In this document: positions 1-8,498 of the stretch, in pieces
How positions within the stretch are numbered: the first letter of the stretch is position 1
Layout: every line of letters starts with the position of its first letter
Assembly (NCBI GenBank): GCA_016720595.1
Contig: JADKKI010000029.1
Span: forward strand, 1-64,000
Reading direction: 5' to 3'
Origin: Myxococcales bacterium
Lineage (GTDB): Bacteria; Myxococcota_A; Polyangia; Haliangiales; Haliangiaceae
DNA length: 64,000 nt
Translations under genes and position numbers: made by a program
The notes under the pieces: model-generated
What the model was told of the DNA's origin: nothing
The model's database searches: none
Seen by the model: only the letters and a program-made list of their open reading frames with translations

Positions 1-963
1 GATACGGTTGCCGTAGGTGCGAGCGATCTGAACGGACCTGAGGGTCGGCATCCCGGAGATCATGAGCTCGAGATGCTCGGCAGCCGCTCGCGTGCGAATC
101 GATGGAAGGCTGAGCTTCTCGAGCTGGTGACGGACTCCGACGGTCTCTAGCATTCCAATCACGTCGACGCCGCAGGTGGGCGCTCCACGTGTGGGCTCGT
201 TGCTTGATAGGTCGAGCTCGCGGAGCGCTGGAAACCGTTCCGTAGGCAACAGATCGACGCATGAACTCCCACGCAGGATCAGCTTCAGGATCTGAACGCA
301 GTGGAAAGCAGGACCCGGACCAGCCAGCCCCGCCGCCGCCTCAGGCCCGCGGACATCGAGGTACGAAAGCGTGGGGTGCTCGAACTCCCGCAGCACCGAT
401 GTTCCGTCGACGACCAGAAGCCGCAGCTCCGGTGTCCCGTTGATGATCGCGTCGATGGTGGCCGGCGAGACTCGCACCGCCGTATCGTCCCCGGAGGTGC
501 CCACGCGCCGCACGGTCAACATGCCCAACCATCGATGTTGACTCGTAGCGAGTTCCTCGAGCCACGTGGCGAGCATCGGGCGTTCGCCCTCGAGCTCGAG
601 CGCCTCGATGTAGGCGCCACCGGGACTGGCAAGTACCTCCCGAAGGAGCGACGAGTCGTCCTGCGTCACCGCCAGGTTCACGAGACCGTAGGTGGAACGA
701 ACCCCGGGCCTCGATGCAACGGATTCACCGAGCCAGCCGGCGAGCAGATCACGCCGTTGCAGGCGGGACTCGGCCGACTTCACTCCACTGGCATCCAAGC
801 GGATGAGCTTGGGACGCGTTCCGCCCGCACGATCCAGCCAGGACGCGTACTCGAGCGCCGCTGTACGCACACGCGCTCCTCGAAGATCCAGGAGCTGATC
901 CCGGCCTCGGTACCATGCATCCCGGAACGCCTCCTCCGGATCAAGCGTACCGAACGGCTTCAT
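1..963 (-). CDS. Leucine-rich-repeat-like protein, 3' end outside window
   Basis: An uninterrupted minus-strand frame of 321 codons runs from an ATG at 963 to the left edge, so the C-terminus is missing. Near residues 35-60 the segment LEYASWLDRAG...KLIRLDAS resembles the YADWLEE-type companion domain (TIGR02996) that precedes leucine-rich repeats in myxobacterial proteins. The rest is leucine-patterned, for example LRLLVVDGTSVLREFEHPTL, FPALRELDLSSNEP and MPTLRSVQIA, as expected of LRR strands and turns. No signal peptide or membrane segment is visible. No Shine-Dalgarno sequence precedes the ATG, so the start is provisional. It probably acts as a cytoplasmic protein-binding scaffold; the partner is unknown. 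Reality as a coding frame is well supported by composition, the family assignment less so. Confidence 0.7.
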   Translation of the reverse strand, partial: MKPFGTLDPEEAFRDAWYRGRDQLLDLRGARVRTAALEYASWLDRAGGTRPKLIRLDASGVKSAESRLQRRDLLAGWLGESVASRPGVRSTYGLVNLAVTQDDSSLLREVLASPGGAYIEALELEGERPMLATWLEELATSQHRWLGMLTVRRVGTSGDDTAVRVSPATIDAIINGTPELRLLVVDGTSVLREFEHPTLSYLDVRGPEAAAGLAGPGPAFHCVQILKLILRGSSCVDLLPTERFPALRELDLSSNEPTRGAPTCGVDVIGMLETVGVRHQLEKLSLPSIRTRAAAEHLELMISGMPTLRSVQIARTYGNRI

Positions 964-1190
964 TTCGGAGGGATAGGAGAGCCGGGTGATCGACTAGAAC
1001 GAGCGTCTGGCCTCGAACGAAACGTCACCTTTGTTGCTTTGAGTGTACCCCCAGTCGGATTCGTCGACATCCCTCTCGCCGTCGCGCTCCTGGGGTCAGC
1101 CACGCGGCAGAGAGGGTACCGGGTCAGAGTTCGTGGCCACTCGGTAGCGGTCCGTGTCGGCACTCGAAGTTCGGTGCGCGCCCTCGTGAG

Positions 1191-1950
1191 CACCGCGGGG
1201 ACCGCCGCTGGCCGAGGCTTCGATGACAACTCGACGGCTCCGGTGCGAGGTCGAGCTTGCCGCCAAGTTGCCTGGCGAGATCTCGAGCCGCCCGCCGGCA
1301 TCCGGCCTCATCGAGATTCCGGATCCACCGGTCTGCGGTCGGTCGCATGACGAGCCCAGGGATCACAAGCACCACGTGATTGCCGCTGGCGTGTTGGGGT
1401 TCGTGCACGCACGGCGCCTCCGGACCTGAGCGCGCGACTCTCGAAGAGGCTCCGGATCGAGGTGGCTCTCGTACGTGCCTCTGCGCTGAGGCTCTACGCA
1501 TCGCGACGTCGGATCCGCGTCGGGTGCAGTGATCGTGGTTCAAGCACTGCGGGGACTGCCGTTGCGCGAGGCTTCGATGTGAGCTCGAGGGCTCCGGTGC
1601 GAGGCCGATCTCGGCGCCGAGGTACGTGGCGAGGTCTCGAGCCTCCGGCCTCCTCGAGATCTGGGACAGGTCGATCTGGGCTTGGTCGCATGTGAACGCC
1701 AGGAGATCGAGATCACGGGGACCACGTGATTGCCGCTGGCTCGTGCACGCACGGCGCCTCCGGACCTGAGCGCGCGACGCTCGAAGAAGCTCCGGATCGA
1801 GTGGGCCCTCGTACGTGCCTCGTCGCTGAGGCTCGACGCATCGCGACCTCCGGATCCGCGTCGGGCGCAGTGATCGCGATTCAAGCCCCGCGGGGACCGG
1901 CGCTGGCCGCGGCTTCGATGGGAGCGCGCGGGCTCCGTCGATACCGTCGG
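1191..1950. repeat. Imperfect ~350-bp tandem repeat array upstream of the HNH gene
   Basis: Two full imperfect units (about 1191-1544 and 1545-1886) are followed by the start of a third (about 1887-1945). Landmarks recurring at the same spacing are GCGGGGAC...GAGGCTTCGATG, the CACGTGATTGCCGCTGGC block (near 1374 and 1725), CGGACCTGAGCGCGCGAC, and GATCCGCGTCGGG. A shorter diverged copy of the core appears after the HNH gene near 3294-3335. The 964-2194 stretch has no convincing gene; the long minus-strand frame across it has shadow-like Arg/Ser-rich composition, although parts of two units can be aligned as related peptides in that frame, so a decayed duplicated gene is possible. Confidence 0.65.
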
Positions 1951-2194
1951 TGATCGTGTCGAATCTGAAGATTCCGCTTGACTGATTTCGGCGCGCATCG
2001 CGACTCGTCCGACGAAGATCGCGGTTTTCTCGTCGAGAACGCGATTGCATGCGCGCTGCGCGAAGACGACGCAGAACATCGATCGTCGTCGGGTCCCAGC
2101 CCTCCGGCGCGCGCACAGCGCAGCACAGAGCCTCAGAAACCCCAGTGGTAGAAGTGATCGTGCGCGTGACAACCCACGCGTGGAGGAGGTCGTC

Positions 2195-3277
2195 GTGTTC
2201 GACAGCGCTGCCACGCGGGGGTTTCAGACGCAGCTCGCCGATGCCTATGCGGTCACGTGCCGCGAGCGGGACTGGCTCAAACTGCACGACGAGATCCAGT
2301 CGGTCGGCAAGCAGATCATCTGCCTCGAGGCGCGCGAGATCGATCTGCTGCTCGAGGCCGAGGACACCAAGCTCTACCGGCGCATGGGGTTCGCCACGAT
2401 CTACGCGTACATCGAGAGCGTGCTCCAGCACTCGCATCACGTGGCCACGGAGCGGATGCGCGTGGCCCACGAGCTGCTCGAGCTGCCGGGGATCGCGGAG
2501 CAGTTCCGCGCGGGTGAGCTGGCGTGGACGAGCGTGCGCGAGCTGACCCGCGTGGCGACGAGCAAGACGGAAGACGCGTGGCTCGATGCGGCGGAGGGCA
2601 AGATCTCGACGGAGGTCCAGCAGCTGGTGCGCGGCAAGTCCAAGGGCGACCTGCCCACGGATCCCGTGGATCCGAAGAAGATCCGGTATCGGATCGTGCT
2701 GGAAGGAATCTCCGAGGAGGCGATGATGCTGTTCAAGCAGGCGCGTAACGCCGTAGCAGACGCGAAGGGCGCAACCTGCACCGACGACGAGCTGGTGCGC
2801 GCGCTCGCTGCAGCGATGCTCGAGCCGGCAGCGCATGACTCCCCGGGCAAGCCGCGGCATCAGATCGCAACGACGACGTGCCGCGCGTGCAAGCAGGCGC
2901 ACCGCGTGGGCGCTGGGATGGAGATCGCGGTCTCGGCTCAGGAGCTGGAGCGGGCGCGGTGCGATTCGGAGGACATCGGCGATCTCGAACGAGAAGAGCC
3001 CGGGCGCAAGGTGCAGAAGTCGATCCCGGCGGCCACGCGCAGGAAGGTCTTCGTGCGCGACCAGCACCGGTGCACGGTGCCTGGCTGTCGCTCCACCAGG
3101 TTCCTGGAGGCGCATCACATCAGACCGCGGTCCGAGGGTGGCGGCCACGAGCTGTTCCAGATCACGCTGCTGTGCGACGCGCACCACGTCCTGCTCCACG
3201 AGGGCGTGATCTCGATCCGCGGCTCGGCACCGGACAACCTGGTGTTCGAGCTTCCGCTCGCGCACGGCGGGGACTGA
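2195..3277 (+). CDS. HNH endonuclease domain protein (13E12/DUF222-like architecture)
   Basis: A 360-residue protein whose C-terminal domain (about residues 290-340) carries an HNH nuclease signature: a Cys pair in CTVPGC, then LEAHHIRPRSEGG, and LLCDAHHVLLHEG, giving His and Cys zinc and metal ligands. The first two thirds are helical with no known motif, like the DUF222 region of 13E12-repeat proteins. The start is GTG at 2195, because GGAGGAGG lies at 2182-2189 at ideal spacing; the open frame continues upstream to 2045 but that part looks noncoding. A hairpin follows the stop. The gene sits alone between two repeat-rich blocks. It probably cuts DNA; the target and whether it is mobile are unknown. 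Confidence 0.8.
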   Translation: MFDSAATRGFQTQLADAYAVTCRERDWLKLHDEIQSVGKQIICLEAREIDLLLEAEDTKLYRRMGFATIYAYIESVLQHSHHVATERMRVAHELLELPGIAEQFRAGELAWTSVRELTRVATSKTEDAWLDAAEGKISTEVQQLVRGKSKGDLPTDPVDPKKIRYRIVLEGISEEAMMLFKQARNAVADAKGATCTDDELVRALAAAMLEPAAHDSPGKPRHQIATTTCRACKQAHRVGAGMEIAVSAQELERARCDSEDIGDLEREEPGRKVQKSIPAATRRKVFVRDQHRCTVPGCRSTRFLEAHHIRPRSEGGGHELFQITLLCDAHHVLLHEGVISIRGSAPDNLVFELPLAHGGD

Positions 3278-3285
3278 ACGGTGAT

Positions 3286-3303
3286 CAGTCCCTGCGGGGA
3301 CTG
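3286..3303 (+). terminator. Hairpin just after the HNH gene
   Basis: CAGTCCC-TGCG-GGGACTG forms a perfect 7-bp stem nine bases after the stop codon at 3277. There is no T-tract, so intrinsic termination would be weak. The right arm matches the GCGGGGACTG core of the upstream 350-bp repeats, so the hairpin may simply be a repeat copy. Confidence 0.4.
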
Positions 3304-3559
3304 GCGCAGCGATCTCTGACAACTGGAGAGCTGAACGAAGCAAGCGCGGGCGTCCGGACCGAGTTCGGCGCCACTCGCGCATCGACCTCGCGCGAAGACG
3401 CTCCGCGCCCAACGCTGCGAGCTCTCGTCACGCGCGAACGGCCCCGCGGCCGGGCCAACCGCGTCGAGCGGAGTGGCCGACGGTGGTGCGAGCACGGCGT
3501 CCGACGTTACGAGCACCCGAGCCACTGCGAAGCAGAGATGTAACCGAACGCAGCGAAGG

Positions 3560-4232
3560 CGCGGGGGACCGAGCCAGGGGCCGGAGCGCGCGTCCGTGCG
3601 AGCACCACCGCGCGCGTCGGGATCTCACACCGACGTGAGCGTCGGGATCGCCCCGCGGCCGGGCCCCGCGTCGAGCAGCCACGGGGCGAGCAGGCGTCCG
3701 ACGACGCCCAGCACTGCGAAGCTTCCCGACGCGCGAAGCGGGGCCGAGCCAGGGGCCGGAGCGCGCGTCCGTGCAGCACCAGGCGCGTCGGGGTCACGCC
3801 GACGGTCGGCGGCAGCGCGGCGTCCGACGCACCAAGGGGCGTCCCGGTCCACGTCGCGCGAACGCCGAGCTGTCACGCGAACGCAGCGGGGCGTCGGCGG
3901 AGAGGCCGACGGTGGCCCGGAGCACGGCGTCCGATTACGAGCACCCACCGCTGCGCAGCAGGATCCGCACGCAGCGAGGCGCGGGGACCGAGCCAGGGCC
4001 GGAGCGCGTCCGTGCGCGCGCGTCGGGATCGCACACCGACGTGAGAGTCGGGATCCACGTTGGAGCGCGCGTCCGTGCGAGCACCACCGCGCGCGTCGGG
4101 ATCTCACACCGACGTGAGCGTCGGGATCCACGTCGGAGCGCGCGTCCGTGCGAGCACCACAGCGCGCGTCGGGATCTCACACCGACGTGAGCGTCGGGAT
4201 CCACGTCGGAGCGCGCGTCCGTGCGAGCGCGT
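3560..4232. repeat. 73-bp tandem repeats and diverged copies (noncoding block)
   Basis: From 4062 the sequence repeats with an exact 73-bp period (units starting at 4062, 4135 and 4208, the last cut off by the next gene). Each unit begins GGAGCGCGCGTCCGTGCGAG and contains a CTCAC-ACCGAC-GTGAG hairpin flanked by GTCGGGATC. Diverged or deleted copies start at about 3593, 3758 and 4001, each preceded by a GAGCCAGG-GGCC block. Units abut without unique spacers, so this is not a CRISPR array. The whole 3304-4231 interval has no supportable gene; the Arg/Pro/Ala-rich frames on both strands are repeat translations. Confidence 0.75.
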
Positions 4233-5110
4233 CACGGAGGCGGCGCGAGGTCCGAGAACGAAGCCTGGACGAGCTGCCAGCTGTCGCCCGCGTGCTCGTA
4301 CACCATCAGCACGCGATAGTACGTGGGCTTCGCCTTCGGCTTCTTGAGGCTCCGCGCGGAGACGTTCGCCGCGACCCACGCCACCGACTTGCCCGCGATG
4401 CCTGCGATCGCCCCGCCCTGCACCTTGAACGCGAGGCTCCACTTCGCGAGCTGCGCGCCGATCTGCTTGGTACCGATGAACCGCTCGCCCTTCGCACTGC
4501 CGAACATCAGGACGTCGGCGCGCCGCGACAGCGTCTTCGCGAGCGCCCTGGGATCCGCGATCGTCGCGGCGAACAGCTTCGCGGCGTCCTCGGCACCGGC
4601 GGCGACGTGCGCTTCGAGATCGCGGGTCGTCGCGGGGCCGACGTAGCCCGGCGCCTGACCATAGATGTGCCAGGCGACCGGCTGCCACGCGGTGCCGTCG
4701 AGCTCGGCCACCAGCGCGCCGCGCGCGAACGCACCGCGCTGCTCCCACTTGCAGCGCTCGCCCTCGAAGTAGGAGGAGTCGCCGGTGGTGTCGTCGGGCA
4801 TGGCCCCGCGGATACACGGTGCCGGCGAGATCTCGCCCGCGGCCCAGCCCGCGGTGCCATCGGCGCTGACGCCGGTGATCGGCTTCTCGAGGCTGCCGGT
4901 CGGAGGGCTCGCCCCGTAGATCAGCGAGCCCCAGTCGCCGGGGGACGCGTCGACATCGTTGACCGTGATCGCGAACCGCGGCAGCCGCATCGTCGAGGGG
5001 ACGCCCCCCGAGGCCACGGTGTCGAGCACCTGGGTGACCGCGGTGGTCGGAGGCGGAGCCGCGTGGGCGGTGCCTGCGACGACCAGGAGGACAGCGGCGA
5101 GGCAGCGCAC
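4232..5110 (-). CDS. Secreted NTF2/SnoaL-like protein
   Basis: A 292-residue exported protein. Residues 1-17 form a signal peptide ending in AHA (MRCLAAVLLVVAGTAHA). The C-terminal half (about 165-285) resembles a SgcJ/SnoaL-type NTF2 fold: LEAHVAAGAEDAAKLFAATIADP, then KWSLAFKVQGGAIAGIAGK, and VYEHAGDSWQLVQASFS, the usual helix and sheet endings of such domains. No catalytic residues can be assigned. The GTG start lies 3 bases after the S9 peptidase stop, so the two genes are almost certainly one transcript and may be translationally coupled. Function in the periplasm is unknown. The 3' end abuts the 73-bp repeat block. Confidence 0.7.
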   Translation of the reverse strand: MRCLAAVLLVVAGTAHAAPPPTTAVTQVLDTVASGGVPSTMRLPRFAITVNDVDASPGDWGSLIYGASPPTGSLEKPITGVSADGTAGWAAGEISPAPCIRGAMPDDTTGDSSYFEGERCKWEQRGAFARGALVAELDGTAWQPVAWHIYGQAPGYVGPATTRDLEAHVAAGAEDAAKLFAATIADPRALAKTLSRRADVLMFGSAKGERFIGTKQIGAQLAKWSLAFKVQGGAIAGIAGKSVAWVAANVSARSLKKPKAKPTYYRVLMVYEHAGDSWQLVQASFSDLAPPP

Positions 5111-5113
5111 GAG

Positions 5114-7138
5114 CTACTTCTTGGTCCAGCGCCCGATCCAGGCGAGGACCTCCTCGTGCCAGAGCTTCGAGTTCTGCGGCTTGAGCACCCAGTGGTTCTC
5201 GTCGGGGAAGTGCAGGAACCGCGACGGGATGCCCTTGCGCTGCAGCGCGGTGAACGTGCCCATGCCCTGCGTGTCGACCACGCGGAAGTCCTTGCCGCCG
5301 TGGACCACGAGCGTCGGCGTCTTCCAGTTCTTCACGAAGTCGACGGGGTTGTGCTTGCTGTAGCCCTCCGGCTTCTCCCACGGCGTGCCGCCGTGCTCCC
5401 ACTCCGGGAACCATAGCTCCTCGGTGTCGAAGTACGCCATGCGCTCGTCGAGGTTGCCGTCGTGGCAGACCAGGGCCTTGAAGCGATCGCTGTGGCCGTT
5501 GATCCAGTTGATCATGTAGCCGCCGTAGGAGGCGCCGAGGGCCGCGGCGCGCGAGCCGTCGAGCCACGGGTACTTGGCCAGCGCGGCGTCGAGGCCCTTC
5601 ATCAGATCTTCGTACGGCGCGCCGCCCCAGTCGCCGTTGATGGCGTCGGTGAACGCCTGGCCGTAGCCGGTCGAGCCGTGGAAGTCGATGAACACCGCGC
5701 CGTAGCCGTGGCCGGCGTACACCTCGGGGTTCCAGCGGTAGTGGAAGTGATCGCCGAAGCTGCCCTGCGGGCCGCCGTGGATCAGGAACGCGATGGGCAC
5801 CTTGCCGCCGGTGAAGCCCGCGGGCTTGATCGCGAAGCCATAGACCGTGTCGCCCTTCGCGCCCTTGAACGAGAACTGCTCGAAGGCGCCCCAGGTGATC
5901 TTCTTCACGCGCTCGTCGTTGAGGTGGGTGATCTGCCGGGCATCGGTGCCATCCGGCTTCACCGAGTACAGCTCCACCGGCGAGGTCAGCGAGTCGCGCG
6001 TGTACACCACGCGGTCTCCGGCGATCTGCGGCGAGTTGTTCGTCCCCTTGTCCACCAGCGTCTTCGCCGTACCGGTGGCCACGTCGATCGCGAACAGCGA
6101 GTGGTTCCCGACGTTGTCCGCGTCGGTGTAGATGGTCTTGCCATCGGCGGACCAGGTCACGCCGCCAGCCGAGCGGTCCCACGCCTCGGTCACCACGCGG
6201 GTCTTGCGGGTGGCGAGCTCGATCACGCTGATCCGCTGGCGATCGTTCTCGTAGCCCGCGCGCTTCATCTGCGTCAGCGCGAGCCACTTGCCATCGGGCG
6301 AGTACGCCGGGTTGAGGTCGTAGCCCGGGTTCGTCGACGTGATGTCCACCGGCTTGCCCTTCCCATCCGCGGGGACGAGGAACACGTTGGTGTTGGTCTG
6401 CCAGGCGTTCTGCTTGCCGGAGGCCCGCGCGACGAACGCGACCTCCTTGCCATCGGGAGAGATCGAGATCTCCTCCATGCCGCCGTACGGATGGGTGGGC
6501 GAATCGGTGAGCTGGCCCGGCGTCAGGTCCTTCGCGCTCTCGGGCCCCATCGGCTCGAACAAGAACAAGTGAGAGAACTTGCCGTCCTCCCACTGGTCCC
6601 AGTGGCGGAACAGCAGGCTGTCGTACGCCTGCGCCTTGACCTTGGACTTGTCCTTGGCCTCGTCCCGCTTCGCGGTCTCGGCGAGCGACTTGGCGTCGGG
6701 ATAGACCTCGAGCGCGAGCGCCAGCCGCTTGCCGTCGGGGAACAGCGTGAAGCCATTGAGGTCGAGAGGGAGCTTGGTGACCTGCTCGGCCTCGCCGCCG
6801 GCGATCGCGATCCGCCACACCTGCGCGCTGCCCGAGCGCGAGGACATGAAGTAGATGTACTTCCCATCGGGCGACCACCGCGGATCGCTGTCGTTCTCGG
6901 GGTGCGAGGTCAACTTCCGCGGGTTCGAGCCGTCGGCGCCCACGAGCCAGACATCGAGGCGGCCGCGGTTCGCCTCCATGTCGGTGTCGCGCACGGTGAA
7001 GGCGACGAGCTTGCCGTCGGGAGAGACGCGCGGATCGCCGACCCGCTGCATCGCCAGCATGTCCTCGATCGTGAGGCCCTTGGCAGAGACGGACTGGGTG
7101 GCGAGCGCGACGCCGAACAGCGCGAGAGCGAGCTTCAT
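5114..7138 (-). CDS. S9 family prolyl oligopeptidase (acylaminoacyl-peptidase-like), exported
   Basis: A 674-residue serine peptidase. A signal peptide (MKLALALFGVALATQSVSAKG) leads into a beta-propeller made of WD40-like PD40 blades, seen as repeated SPDGK motifs (DPRVSPDGKLVAF, DPRWSPDGKYIYF, NPAYSPDGKWLAL). The C-terminal alpha/beta hydrolase domain has the nucleophile elbow GASYGGYM (about residue 545), a later Asp in VHGGKDFRV and the catalytic His in FPDENHWVLKP, the Ser-Asp-His order of family S9. The frame extends 8 codons upstream of the chosen ATG, but the signal peptide fixes the start at 7138. It probably degrades peptides in the periplasm or outside the cell. It heads an operon with the NTF2-like gene. 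Confidence 0.92.
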   Translation of the reverse strand: MKLALALFGVALATQSVSAKGLTIEDMLAMQRVGDPRVSPDGKLVAFTVRDTDMEANRGRLDVWLVGADGSNPRKLTSHPENDSDPRWSPDGKYIYFMSSRSGSAQVWRIAIAGGEAEQVTKLPLDLNGFTLFPDGKRLALALEVYPDAKSLAETAKRDEAKDKSKVKAQAYDSLLFRHWDQWEDGKFSHLFLFEPMGPESAKDLTPGQLTDSPTHPYGGMEEISISPDGKEVAFVARASGKQNAWQTNTNVFLVPADGKGKPVDITSTNPGYDLNPAYSPDGKWLALTQMKRAGYENDRQRISVIELATRKTRVVTEAWDRSAGGVTWSADGKTIYTDADNVGNHSLFAIDVATGTAKTLVDKGTNNSPQIAGDRVVYTRDSLTSPVELYSVKPDGTDARQITHLNDERVKKITWGAFEQFSFKGAKGDTVYGFAIKPAGFTGGKVPIAFLIHGGPQGSFGDHFHYRWNPEVYAGHGYGAVFIDFHGSTGYGQAFTDAINGDWGGAPYEDLMKGLDAALAKYPWLDGSRAAALGASYGGYMINWINGHSDRFKALVCHDGNLDERMAYFDTEELWFPEWEHGGTPWEKPEGYSKHNPVDFVKNWKTPTLVVHGGKDFRVVDTQGMGTFTALQRKGIPSRFLHFPDENHWVLKPQNSKLWHEEVLAWIGRWTKK

Positions 7139-7228
7139 AGGCCGTGCAGTATTCGCCCGCACCGGGCGGCGTCAAACGGATATCGACGGAAAACCGCGTG
7201 TCTCACGTGTCGCGGTACAGTGGGGCCG

Positions 7229-8476
7229 GTGGACCGCCCGCTCGAGATCGGGGTCGTCGGGGCGGGCACGGCCGGCTCCGCGTGCGCGATCCTGCTCGCG
7301 CGCGCCGGGCATCGCGTCACCGTGCTCGAGTGCGTGGCTGATCCGCGCCCGATCGGCGCCGGGATCACGCTGCAGCCCACGGGACAGCTGGCGCTCGCGC
7401 GGCTCGGGCTGCGCGAGGCGGTGGAGGCGCGCGGCGCACGGATCGATCGCCTGACCTGCAGGCGGCGCAACGGCAAGATCCTCGTCGATCTCCCGTACGC
7501 CGATATCGATCCGCGGCTCTACGGGCTCGGCATCCACCGCGGCGTGCTGTTCGAGACGTTGTTCGCCGCCGCGCGGGCCGCCGGTGCGACGATCCAGTGC
7601 GGCGTCAAGATCGAGCGCAGCGAGCTCGCCGGCAGCACGCGCACGCTGATCGATGAGGGCGGCGGGCGCCACGGTCCGTTCGATCTCGTGATCGCCGCCG
7701 ATGGCTCGGTCAGCGAGCTTCACTCCGAGGCCGGGCGCGTACGCACGAAGCCGTATCCGTGGGGCGCGCTGTGGGTGGTCGTCGACGATCCGGGGTTCGC
7801 GCCGGAGCGCACGCTGCATCAATCGGTGGATGGCGCACGCCACCTGCTCGGGTTTCTCCCGACCGGCATGGCCCCGGGGCGCGATGCGCCGATCGTCAGC
7901 ATGTTCTGGAGCCTGCGCGTGGACCGGCTCGAGGCGTGGCGCGCCGCGGGCCTTGCCGTCTGGCGCGACGAGGTGCTGCGCCTCGATCCGCGGGCGGAGC
8001 CGATCCTCGACACGCTGCACGATCTCGAGCCCGTGCTGTTCAGCCGCTATCGCGATGTGGCGATGTCGCCGTGGCATGGTGACCGCATCGTGTTCCTCGG
8101 CGATGCGGCGCATGCGATGAGCCCGCAGCTCGGTCAGGGCGCCAACCTCGCACTCGTCGATGCGGTCACCCTCGCCGATTCGATCGCGGCGTCGCCCGAC
8201 GATGTCCCCCGTGCCCTCGTCGCGTACACCGAGGCGCGCCGCCGCCACCTCGGGTTCTATCAGTTCGCCACGCGCGCCCTGACGCCGCTGTTCCAGAGCG
8301 ATTCGCGGATGCTCGGGTGGATGCGGGACCTGGTGTTCCCGCACAGCCGGTGGTTCGGGTACTTCCGCCGGCGGATGGTCCGCTGCATGGTGGGGATCGA
8401 CCGCGGCCTGCTGCGGGCCCCGTTGCCGCTCCCGCTGGCCCTACCGGCGGCCGATCTGCAGACGATCCGGCAGTAG
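7229..8476 (+). CDS. FAD-dependent monooxygenase (UbiH/PHBH family)
   Basis: A 415-residue group A flavoprotein monooxygenase. The N-terminal Rossmann motif GVVGAGTAGSACAILLARAG plus VTVLE binds the ADP part of FAD; the second FAD motif FLGDAAHAMSPQLGQGANLA is near residues 288-310. These proteins use NAD(P)H and O2 to hydroxylate aromatic or isoprenoid substrates; the substrate here cannot be told. The GTG at 7229 places the dinucleotide-binding strand directly at the N-terminus; another GTG at 7220 is possible. The much longer open frame upstream is antisense to the S9 peptidase gene and is rejected. The gene is transcribed divergently from the peptidase, about 90 bases apart. Confidence 0.88.
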   Translation: MDRPLEIGVVGAGTAGSACAILLARAGHRVTVLECVADPRPIGAGITLQPTGQLALARLGLREAVEARGARIDRLTCRRRNGKILVDLPYADIDPRLYGLGIHRGVLFETLFAAARAAGATIQCGVKIERSELAGSTRTLIDEGGGRHGPFDLVIAADGSVSELHSEAGRVRTKPYPWGALWVVVDDPGFAPERTLHQSVDGARHLLGFLPTGMAPGRDAPIVSMFWSLRVDRLEAWRAAGLAVWRDEVLRLDPRAEPILDTLHDLEPVLFSRYRDVAMSPWHGDRIVFLGDAAHAMSPQLGQGANLALVDAVTLADSIAASPDDVPRALVAYTEARRRHLGFYQFATRALTPLFQSDSRMLGWMRDLVFPHSRWFGYFRRRMVRCMVGIDRGLLRAPLPLPLALPAADLQTIRQ

Positions 8477-8498
8477 GTCTCGGGCGTACTATCGAGAG

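Noticed and set aside
1124..3412. 762-residue minus-strand frame
   Set aside because: Runs antisense to the HNH gene and through the repeat array; no start signal and shadow-like composition.
3593..4232. CRISPR-like array
   Set aside because: The 73-bp units are directly adjacent, without unique spacers, and no cas gene is present.
4104..7175. 1023-residue minus-strand frame
   Set aside because: Shadow of the S9 peptidase and NTF2-like genes in another frame, with Arg/Gly-rich composition and repeat-block translation at its end.
5462..7228. Long plus-strand extension of the monooxygenase frame
   Set aside because: It is antisense to the S9 peptidase and made of His/Arg/Val-rich low-complexity sequence; the Rossmann motif begins at the GTG 7229.
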